Positions 8,826-15,921 of a stretch of 43,760 bases of DNA are shown here, in pieces. Each line of letters begins with the position of its first letter. Within the stretch, counting starts at the first letter, position 1. A program made the translations under genes and the position numbers. The stretch spans positions 1 through 43,760 of the forward strand of contig CAILUI010000140.1 of assembly GCA_903837355.1 (NCBI GenBank), given 5' to 3'. Below the pieces are notes generated by a model. It worked only from the letters and a program-made list of their open reading frames with translations, had not been told where the DNA came from and ran no database searches. The DNA comes from an uncultured Victivallales bacterium (lineage in GTDB: Bacteria; Verrucomicrobiota; Lentisphaeria; Oligosphaerales; JAFGRS01).

Positions 8826-9983
8826 ATGAAGTACCGTTCGTTCGGCTCTCTGGGCTTCGAGGTGTCGGCGTTGGGCTTCGGCTGCATGCGGCTCCCGATC
8901 GTCGGTGACGACGCCAATGCCATCGACCGGCCGCTGGCGCAGCGTCTGCTGCGCACGGCGATCGACCGCGGGGTGAACTACATCGATACGGCCTATCCCT
9001 ACCATGGGGGGAACAGCGAGACGGTCGTCGGCGAGGCCTTGCGGGACGGCTATCGCGCCAAAGTGCACCTCGCGACCAAGCTGCCGATCTGGATGGTGAC
9101 CTGCCCGGAGGATGTCGACCGCCTGCTCGATGAGCAGTTGCGGCGCCTGGGTGATGAACATATCGACCTCTATCTGGTGCATAACCTGGCGCGTTCGACC
9201 TGGCCCCTGGTGGCTCGGCACCAGGTGCTCGAGCGCTTGGAAAGGGCCCAGCAAGCCGGCAAAATTGGCCACCTGGGGTTCTCGTACCACGACTCGTTCG
9301 ACCTCTTCAAGGAGATCGTCGATAGCTACGCTGGCTGGCGGCTGGCGCAGATCCAATACAACTACGCCAATGAGACGGTCCAGGCCGGTACGCGCGGACT
9401 CGAGTATGGTGCGGCCAAGGGGCTGGCCATGGTCATCATGGAGCCCCTGCTGGGCGGCTGCCTGGCGAACCCGCCGCCCGCGGTGGCAGCGGTCTTCCAG
9501 CAGGCCGCCCCGGCGCGGAGCCCGGTCGAGTGGGCTCTGCAGTGGCTCTGGAACAAACCGCAGGTAGGGGTGGTTCTGAGCGGCATGGGCACGGTGGAGC
9601 AGGTCGAGCAGAACCTGGCCAGCGCCGAGCGTTCGGGCGTAGGGCATCTGACCGCGGCCGAGCTGGCCGTGGTGGAGGCGGCCTACCGCCTCTACGCGGG
9701 CTCGGTGCCGATCCCCTGTACCAAGTGCCGTTACTGCATGCCCTGTCCGCACCGTGTCGACGTCCCGGTGGCCTTTGACCTGTATAACGGCGTCAAGGCC
9801 TTCGGCGGCATGCAGGGCTTCCTGAATCGGCTCATCTACCAGGGGCACCTGGCGACCAACCACGCGGGACTCTGTGTGGCCTGCGGGGCCTGCATGAAGA
9901 AGTGTCCCCAGAAGATCGACATCATCACCTGGCTGCAGCACGTGCACGAAGAGATGATGCAGAAGCCCGCCGCCGGCGGGTGA
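8826..9983 (+). CDS. Aldo/keto reductase with C-terminal 4Fe-4S ferredoxin domain
   Basis: This 385-residue protein has a TIM-barrel aldo/keto reductase domain (1 to about 285). The catalytic tetrad is visible as Asp and Tyr in YIDTAYPYHGG (about 50-60), Lys in LATKLP (about 84) and His in LYLVHNL (about 118). The C-terminal domain has CTKCRYCMPCP near 297-307 and CVACGACMKKCP near 349-360, enough cysteines for two clusters. This architecture is common in anaerobes. The substrate is unknown; its place beside sugar genes suggests a carbonyl or sugar-alcohol substrate. The ATG at 8826 lies after GGTGAACC. It converges with the Gfo/Idh/MocA gene across a repeat array. Confidence 0.9.
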   Translation: MKYRSFGSLGFEVSALGFGCMRLPIVGDDANAIDRPLAQRLLRTAIDRGVNYIDTAYPYHGGNSETVVGEALRDGYRAKVHLATKLPIWMVTCPEDVDRLLDEQLRRLGDEHIDLYLVHNLARSTWPLVARHQVLERLERAQQAGKIGHLGFSYHDSFDLFKEIVDSYAGWRLAQIQYNYANETVQAGTRGLEYGAAKGLAMVIMEPLLGGCLANPPPAVAAVFQQAAPARSPVEWALQWLWNKPQVGVVLSGMGTVEQVEQNLASAERSGVGHLTAAELAVVEAAYRLYAGSVPIPCTKCRYCMPCPHRVDVPVAFDLYNGVKAFGGMQGFLNRLIYQGHLATNHAGLCVACGACMKKCPQKIDIITWLQHVHEEMMQKPAAGG

Positions 9984-9996
9984 TGCCAGGCAAGTG

Positions 9997-10402
9997 GAGA
10001 TGCGGCGGGCCTGCGCCGCAGGAGGTCAGTGCGCGCGGGTGCCCTCACCCGCGGCCGCGTGGGGGCACGCGGCGGTACGGTTCCGACCAGCGGAGATGCG
10101 GCGGGCCTGCGCCGCAGGAAGTCAGGACGCGCGGGTGCCCTCACCCGCGGCCGCGTGGGTGCACGCGGCGGTACGGTTCCAACCAGCGGAGATGCGGCGG
10201 GCCGCCGCCGCAGGAGGTCAGTGCGCGCGGGTGCCCTCACCCGCGGCCGCGTGGGTGCACGCGGCGGTACGGTTCCGACCAGCGGAGATGCGGCGGGCCT
10301 CCGCCGCAGGAGGTCAGTGCGCGCGGGTGCCCTCACCCGCGGCCGCGTGGGTGCACGCGGCGGTACGGTTCCAACCAGCGGAGATGCGGCGGGCCTGCGC
10401 CG
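9997..10402. repeat. 96-bp tandem repeat array, four copies plus a partial fifth
   Basis: GAGATGCGGCGG recurs at 9997, 10093, 10189, 10285 and 10381, exactly 96 bp apart. Each unit carries three short inverted repeats: GCGGCG/CGCCGC around GGCCTG, GCGGGTG/CACCCGC around CCCT, and CCGCGTG/CACGCGG around GGTG (GGGG in copy 1). Copies 1 and 3 read TTCCGACC and copies 2 and 4 read TTCCAACC before the next unit, so a 192-bp pair seems to have been duplicated. The array fills the gap between two convergent genes. Because 96 is divisible by 3, it gives long false open frames. The period does not fit CRISPR. Confidence 0.95.
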
Positions 10403-10424
10403 CTACGCCCGCCCAGCGCGGCGT

Positions 10425-11744
10425 TCAGACCACCCAGGGCTCACGCGCGGGACGGCTCAGCATGCGGTCCGCCTCGGGGCAGTTGGTGATGCGCTCCGCG
10501 ACCGGGTCCCAGGCCAGCTTGCGGCCTGTCAGCATGGCGATGTTGGCCAGGTGACAGAGCGTCGCGGTGCGGTGCCCGGCTTCGGCGGGTGCCATGACCT
10601 CGCCGCGATTGCGCACGGCGGCGAGGAAGTCCTGGTGGTGGCCGGGGCTGCGGCCGAGGTGGATCTCTCCCGGACCGATCCGCTCTTTCAGCAGCGACGC
10701 CGGTTCGGCCTCGAGGTCGCCTCCGTGAATATGGACGAAGACCCAGCCTCTGGTCCCCTCGAAGCGCAGGCCGCGCGGGCCCTGGTCGGTACCGACGACC
10801 TCAACCCCATTGGCGTAGCGATAGACGAAGTGGTATTTCATGAAGGTATCGAAGAGCCCATCGGGCGGGCGCCAGCCCTGACCCTCCACCTCCACCGGGC
10901 CACTCGCATCCATCCCCATCCCGAGTTGGCCGATATCGAGGATGTGGGCCCCGCGGTCCGTCATCTCGCCGCCGGCGTAGTCCATGATGTAGCGGAACCA
11001 GAAGTGGCAGCGCTTCTCGGTGTAGGGGACCCACGGCGCGGGTCCGAGCCACAGGTTCCAATCCAGCCCTTCGGGCACAGGCATCACCGGCTGTGGCGGG
11101 ATGGCGCCACGGCCCTCGTCGAGAGGCATGTTGATCTGGACGCGGCGCAGGTCGCCGATGCGGCCGTTACGGACCAGCTCGCAGGCGTACCGGGCATTGG
11201 CGCGGGAACGTTCGTGACTGCCCACCTGTACGACGCGGCGATGGCGGCGCGCTGCCGCGCACACCGCCCGACCTTGGGCGACGCAGACCGAGATGGGCTT
11301 CTCGACGTAGACGTCCTTACCGGCCTCGATGGCGGCGATGGTGATGGCGGCGTGCCAGTGATCCGGCGCCGCGATCAGCACCGCGTCGATGTCGTCGCGG
11401 GCGAGGAGCTCGCGGAAGTCCCGGTACTGCGCGCACCCTTTGTAGCTGCCGGCCTTGGCGGCGTCGGCATAGGCCGAGTTCACGCGGTCGGCGGCGGACT
11501 TGAGGTGTCCGGCATCGACGTCGCAGACAGCGGCGAGCTGGACATCCTGGAACCCGGTCAGGCAACTGAGGTGATAGCCGCCTTGCCCCCCGATGCCGAT
11601 GAGGCCCATGGTGATGCGCTCATTCGGCGCCACCGCACCCGCGGCGCCCAACACCCGCGACGGGAGGAAGGTCGGGACTGCCAGCGCGGTGGCTGCGCCC
11701 TTGAGAAAGGCCCGGCGAGAGAGCGGTGAGATGCTGTCATTCAT
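10425..11744 (-). CDS. Tat-exported Gfo/Idh/MocA family oxidoreductase
   Basis: This 439-residue protein is likely a periplasmic NAD(P)-dependent sugar oxidoreductase. A twin-arginine signal (SRRAFLKGAATALAVPTF, residues 9-26) is followed by the Rossmann motif GLIGIGGQGGYH (about 45-57) and the family motif EKPISV near 148. The C-terminal GFO/IDH/MocA beta-sheet domain includes the region DRGAHILDIGQLGMG. I chose the ATG at 11744, which has AGGGG upstream and puts the Tat motif at the N-terminus; a longer reading would translate the 7-bp repeats into an STLDTRH-type tail. It lies just downstream of the DUF1080 lipoprotein gene on the same strand, separated by the heptamer array. Enzymes of this type paired with DUF1080 proteins oxidise a glycoside at C3 before cleavage. 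The actual substrate is not known. Confidence 0.9.
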   Translation of the reverse strand: MNDSISPLSRRAFLKGAATALAVPTFLPSRVLGAAGAVAPNERITMGLIGIGGQGGYHLSCLTGFQDVQLAAVCDVDAGHLKSAADRVNSAYADAAKAGSYKGCAQYRDFRELLARDDIDAVLIAAPDHWHAAITIAAIEAGKDVYVEKPISVCVAQGRAVCAAARRHRRVVQVGSHERSRANARYACELVRNGRIGDLRRVQINMPLDEGRGAIPPQPVMPVPEGLDWNLWLGPAPWVPYTEKRCHFWFRYIMDYAGGEMTDRGAHILDIGQLGMGMDASGPVEVEGQGWRPPDGLFDTFMKYHFVYRYANGVEVVGTDQGPRGLRFEGTRGWVFVHIHGGDLEAEPASLLKERIGPGEIHLGRSPGHHQDFLAAVRNRGEVMAPAEAGHRTATLCHLANIAMLTGRKLAWDPVAERITNCPEADRMLSRPAREPWVV

Positions 11745-11769
11745 CAGGTTGGCACCCCTTTTGAGGATT

Positions 11770-11888
11770 GGAGGTCGGAGGTCGGAGGTCGGAGGTCGGA
11801 GGTCAGTGGTCAGTGTCGAGTGTCGAGTGTCGAGTGTCGAGTGTCGAGTGTCGAGTGTCGAGTGTCGAGTGTCGAGTGTCGAGTATGG
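11770..11888. repeat. Heptanucleotide repeat tract, 17 units of 7 bp
   Basis: Five copies of GGAGGTC (11770-11804) are followed by AGTGGTC, then ten exact copies of AGTGTCG (11812-11881) and one AGTATGG (11882-11888). All share the same 7-bp phase. The tract lies between the stop of the DUF1080 lipoprotein gene (11897) and the Gfo/Idh/MocA start (11744). It is prone to length change by slippage. Confidence 0.97.
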
Positions 11889-11896
11889 AGTGGTAG

Positions 11897-14800
11897 TCAT
11901 TGGGCTTTCGGCGCCAGCGCGGCGGCGAGGCCGTTGATCTGGTCCTGGGTGAGGGCGCCGCGCCAGATGGAGAACTCATCGAGTTTGCCGGCGAAGCGGG
12001 TGCCCTTTTTCCAGTGGTCGGCGGGGGCCAGGGCGACGACGGCCGCCGTTGCCTCGAGTTTCTCGGCCTTGGCGAAGACGCATTTGCCATTCTTGTAGAG
12101 TGCGACCTGGGTGCCGTCGTAGGTGATGGTCGCCATCTGCCAGCCGCCGCCGTCGAAGGGCAGGCCGGCATTGACGTCGACCGCCGAGCCCCAGAAGTGG
12201 ATGCCCTTGTGGAGGTTGATCAGATAGCGCTGGCACCCCTTCGGTTCGGCCGTGACGACATCGCCGAAGCCGCCGACGATGGTGAGCTCAGCCAAGGGCT
12301 GGTCGACCCAGACGAAGGCGTTGATGGACCAGGCATCGCCAGCGGCGAGCGGCAGGCCCTTGGCGGACTTCAGCCAGACCTCGTCGTCCACCCCGTCGAA
12401 GACCAGGCAGTTACCAACGAGTCCGGGCTGCACCGCGGCGCCGCCGCCAACCGCGCCGGCGCCGGCCGCGCCGGTGACATCGGGGGTGGTGGCGTTGTCG
12501 GCGCTGTCCAGGGGCCAGTGCAGAACCAACTCGGCCGCTGGCGCGGTGACGAGTTGCTTCGACTCTTCGGCGCTGAGCGTCGCCTTGACCTTCAGCCCTT
12601 CGATGGGCTTGCCGTCGCGGTCAACCAGGCGGGCGCAGGCACCCCAGTCACCGCCGCCCTGCACGACCTTGAGCAGGATGGTATTCCAGCCGGTCTGCAG
12701 CGAGATCGGCACCTGGTCATCTCCCGGCTTGACGCCGCGCCAGGCGGGGTTGCCGAGCACCGCTCTGCCGTTCACCCAGGCTTTGAGGCCATCGTCGCTG
12801 CCCAGGTCCAGGCGGGCTTTGAGGTCACGCCCGACGCTGACGTAGGCCCGCAGATAGGCGACACGGTCCTCGCCGGTGAGGGTTTGCCTGAGGTCGAGCA
12901 GCCACGGCTTGTCGGGCTGTGTGCCGACCGGCATCGGTTTCCACTCTTCGGGCTTCTCTTTGCCTTCTTCCGGGGGGAAGACGGTCGCGAAAAGCTCTTC
13001 GCGTTTCACCCCGGCGTAGGGTCCGGCGACCTGCCAGCTCATAGCATAGTCGGCCATTTCCGTCGCCAGTTTGAGTACGGCTTCAGCCTCGCGCTGGACC
13101 GTGTCTACGGGACAGGCCTGTTTGGCCCGTCCGGCGAAGGCGCGGGCCTGATCCAGGTCGATGCCGAGGATTCGGCGCGCCACGGTCAGCAGCGCGATGG
13201 CGGCTTCGTTGCGGACGGCGTCGTTGTCGAGTTCGGGCTGGATCAACTCGCCGGCCCGGGGATCGGCCACGCCGGCCAGGCCGCCGAGGACGGCCTTGCG
13301 TTCGTCCGGCCGCGTGGCCAGCTCCAAGGCTTTGCGGTAGTAGGCCAGGGTTTGGTCACGGGACACGGGTCCGTTCAGCCCCAGCAGGCGCACCGCGGCC
13401 CGCAGGGCCAGGACACGGTGGGTTTCGATGGGGGCCGTCGCCGCCAGGGCCAGCAGGCGCTCCAGCGCCGTCTGGTCAGGCCAGTCGCACAAGGCGCGCA
13501 GCGCCGCGTCGGCACAGGCCGGGTCGGGGTCACTCAAGGCGCCTTGGACGGCCCACAGGGCGGTGGGGCCCCCGAGCTTGCCGAGGCTGCGCAGGAGGGC
13601 AACGCGCACGCCGGGGGCGGTGGCGGTCAGCAGAGCGCTGGCGAGGACATCGGCGCCGCGGTCGGGGGTGGTGGCACGCATGCCGATGCCGGTCAGGGCG
13701 TCGCGGACGGCCTCGCGATCGGCGTCTGCCGGCGCGGCTACCAGCAGGCCAATGACCCGCGGCAGACTCTCCATGCCGACCAGGTCTGGCAGCGCCGCGC
13801 AGGCTTCGCGCCGAACGCCGGCGTCGGCGTCGCTGCCGGCCTCCAGGATCCGCGGTCCGGCGCCGGGTTCACGGCGGATGGTCAGAGCCCGAATGGCGGC
13901 GCTGCGCACCCCGGGATCCGCGTTGCCAACGGCTGCCAGCAGGGCCGGCCCGACGTCGTCGCCGGGGAGGCGGCTGAGCACGCCACAGAGGGCATCGCGC
14001 TCGGGGCCGCGGGCCTTGCCGATCGCCAGGCCCAGGGGCTCCACATCGGCGGCGCTGCCGAGCTTCTCCAAGGCCGCGGCGGCGGCTTCGCGGACTTGGC
14101 GGTCGGGGTGCCGCAGTGCCTCCAGCACGGCGGCCTTGGCCGCCACGTCACCACGGTCGGCCAGCGCGGCCAGCAGGGACACCTGGACGCCGGCGTCTGC
14201 CTGCGCGAGGCGGGCCGCAAAGGCCGCGGTGATGCCTGGGCCGGGCAGGGTGCGGACGTACTGTGCGGCCACGCCCTGCAGTTCCGGCGCCGGATCTTCA
14301 AGCGTCTGCAGGATCAGCGGCAGCGCCCGTTCGCCTTCGAGGCGGACCAGACCCTCGAGGGCCGCCACCCGTACGACCATCGGCTCGGCCGCGGCGAACA
14401 GGGCCCGGTAGGCCGTCAGGACGGCATCGCGGTCGGCGGGGCTGTCGGTTTGCTCCAGAGCCCGCAGCAGGGCGTTGGTGACCTGCTGCCGACGCTCGGC
14501 CGGGGCGGCGGAACGGGCGCTTTGCAGGGCGGTCATGGCCTGCGCTCCGCCGATCGCGCCCAGGGCGCGCAACGCCGCCTCAGCCAGGCTGGCATCGGGC
14601 GTGCCGGCCAGGTCGATGAGCCGGGGTACCGACTCGGTATCGCGCGTGTTGCCTAACGAGTGCAGGACGCCGATCTGCTGGGGTCCGGCCAGGCGTTCGA
14701 GCGATTCGCGCAAGGCCTGCCGCGCCGTCGGGCTGCCCAGACGCTCCAGCACGCAACGGGCCGGATGCGACAGCTCCGGGTCCGCCAGTAGCTTCGCGAG

Positions 14801-15763
14801 CGGTGCGACGCAGGCGTCAGAACCGACGCGCAGCAGCAGCCGGCAGGCCAGTTGGCGTCCGGCAGGGGTCACCGTGGGCGCCTCCAGGATGGCGATTAGC
14901 CGGGTCTCGAAACCAGCGAACTCCTCCGGCGTTGCCGTGGCCAGGCGGTCCTCGACCGCCGTGAGGGCCTGGCGCGGGCCGGCGTAGTCAAACGTAAGCA
15001 GTGGGTCGAAGAGATCCCCGGGGACTGGGGCTGCGGCGACTACGACTGGAATGGCCCCCGGCGCTACGGGTGCGGCGGCGGCCTCGAGGACCGGACGCAC
15101 ACGGACGTTGCGGTAGTGGACCTCGCTCTCCGGGTCATGCGCCTGCAGAGCGAAGGTACCCGAACCGAGGCGGGGCTCGGTCGTGCGTTCGGGGGGTTCG
15201 TTGTAGTCGGCCACAAGCTGGCCATTGATCTTGACGACGACATGCTTGCCACGCACCGCAATGTGCATCTCCCACCAGACCTCGTCGGTCACGGGGGAGC
15301 TGTCGGTGTTCACCAGGTTGTAGAGACTGCCGGTACGCTTGGGGTCGGCGGGGAAGGTGTTGTTGACCTGCACTTCGATCCCCTGCGCCGGCCAGCCGGT
15401 GTCCTGGTAGGCCGTGTGAATGAAGATGCCGGAGTTGGCGCGTGGCAGGGTCAGGATCTCCGCCTTCAGGTCAAAGTCCGTGAAGACCGGTGCCGCCGCG
15501 CCGGTGCCGACGTAGAAGAGGTGCGCGCGGCTGCCGTGCACGACGATCATGCCGTCGCGGACCGCGAAACTCGCCGGATTCTCGCTGGCTTTCCAGCCGT
15601 TCAACGTCTGGCCGTCGAACAGCGGCGTCCAGCCCAACTCCTGGGCTGGCGCCGTCGTCGGCAACCGGCAACAGCCGGCCAGCGCCGCGGCCGCAACGAC
15701 GGCCAGAAACCACGAGGAGTGCTGCCGCCGGCGGCTGCAGAGTCTTACGTCAGTTGTCGTCAC
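11897..15763 (-). CDS. Giant lipoprotein: DUF1080 (3-keto-glycoside hydrolase-like), HEAT repeats, beta-sandwich, LamG
   Basis: This 1288-residue protein starts at a GTG preceded by AGGAGAG at good spacing. The lipobox ALAGC places the acylated cysteine at 31. Residues about 44-222 are a DUF1080/3-keto-disaccharide hydrolase-type concanavalin fold (WTPLFDGQTLNGWKAS, GIFIHTAYQD, VWWEMHIAVRGKHVVVKING). About 265-830 are HEAT/PBS-lyase-like helical repeats with units such as DPGVRSAAIRAL and DRQVREAAAAALEKLG. About 900-1060 are a jelly-roll-like module (GSDDGLKAWVNG). About 1075-1285 are a LamG/concanavalin domain (LVFDGVDDEVWL, KLDEFSIWRGALT). It is probably anchored in the outer membrane or periplasm and binds glycans at both ends. 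The next gene downstream is a Tat-exported sugar oxidoreductase. Confidence 0.88.
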   Translation of the reverse strand: MTTTDVRLCSRRRQHSSWFLAVVAAAALAGCCRLPTTAPAQELGWTPLFDGQTLNGWKASENPASFAVRDGMIVVHGSRAHLFYVGTGAAAPVFTDFDLKAEILTLPRANSGIFIHTAYQDTGWPAQGIEVQVNNTFPADPKRTGSLYNLVNTDSSPVTDEVWWEMHIAVRGKHVVVKINGQLVADYNEPPERTTEPRLGSGTFALQAHDPESEVHYRNVRVRPVLEAAAAPVAPGAIPVVVAAAPVPGDLFDPLLTFDYAGPRQALTAVEDRLATATPEEFAGFETRLIAILEAPTVTPAGRQLACRLLLRVGSDACVAPLAKLLADPELSHPARCVLERLGSPTARQALRESLERLAGPQQIGVLHSLGNTRDTESVPRLIDLAGTPDASLAEAALRALGAIGGAQAMTALQSARSAAPAERRQQVTNALLRALEQTDSPADRDAVLTAYRALFAAAEPMVVRVAALEGLVRLEGERALPLILQTLEDPAPELQGVAAQYVRTLPGPGITAAFAARLAQADAGVQVSLLAALADRGDVAAKAAVLEALRHPDRQVREAAAAALEKLGSAADVEPLGLAIGKARGPERDALCGVLSRLPGDDVGPALLAAVGNADPGVRSAAIRALTIRREPGAGPRILEAGSDADAGVRREACAALPDLVGMESLPRVIGLLVAAPADADREAVRDALTGIGMRATTPDRGADVLASALLTATAPGVRVALLRSLGKLGGPTALWAVQGALSDPDPACADAALRALCDWPDQTALERLLALAATAPIETHRVLALRAAVRLLGLNGPVSRDQTLAYYRKALELATRPDERKAVLGGLAGVADPRAGELIQPELDNDAVRNEAAIALLTVARRILGIDLDQARAFAGRAKQACPVDTVQREAEAVLKLATEMADYAMSWQVAGPYAGVKREELFATVFPPEEGKEKPEEWKPMPVGTQPDKPWLLDLRQTLTGEDRVAYLRAYVSVGRDLKARLDLGSDDGLKAWVNGRAVLGNPAWRGVKPGDDQVPISLQTGWNTILLKVVQGGGDWGACARLVDRDGKPIEGLKVKATLSAEESKQLVTAPAAELVLHWPLDSADNATTPDVTGAAGAGAVGGGAAVQPGLVGNCLVFDGVDDEVWLKSAKGLPLAAGDAWSINAFVWVDQPLAELTIVGGFGDVVTAEPKGCQRYLINLHKGIHFWGSAVDVNAGLPFDGGGWQMATITYDGTQVALYKNGKCVFAKAEKLEATAAVVALAPADHWKKGTRFAGKLDEFSIWRGALTQDQINGLAAALAPKAQ

Positions 15764-15877
15764 GGAACGCTCTCTCCTTGGACCGAACCCGCCAAATAAC
15801 GCCCCGCCCGCGGCCGACCGAAAGTGACGGCCATCGCGGCACGGCGGCCAAAAAGGGGCCCTGGACACAAACCCTTC

Positions 15878-15905
15878 AGTGTATTCCCTGAGCTGACACT
15901 TTCAA
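15878..15905 (-). promoter_or_regulatory. Candidate sigma-70 promoter for the DUF1080 lipoprotein gene
   Basis: Read on the minus strand, TTGAAA (15900-15905) and TACACT (15878-15883) are separated by 16 bp. They lie about 115 bp upstream of the GTG start, in the 158-bp gap after the GH95-like gene. They match 5/6 and 4/6 of the consensus. Called by eye only. Confidence 0.4.
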
Positions 15906-15921
15906 CCCCACCACGCAGCGG

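Noticed and set aside
9997..10402. CRISPR array
   Set aside because: The whole 96-bp unit repeats, including what would be spacers, and no cas gene is present.
10029..11729. A 566-residue plus-strand frame starting in the 96-bp array
   Set aside because: The 96-bp unit is divisible by 3 and stop-free in several frames; the rest is antisense to the Gfo/Idh/MocA gene.
11900..14656. A 918-residue plus-strand open frame opposite the DUF1080-HEAT lipoprotein
   Set aside because: It is antisense to a gene with clear domains and its sequence is Gly/Ala/Val/Asp/Arg-biased, as expected from GC-rich antisense frames.
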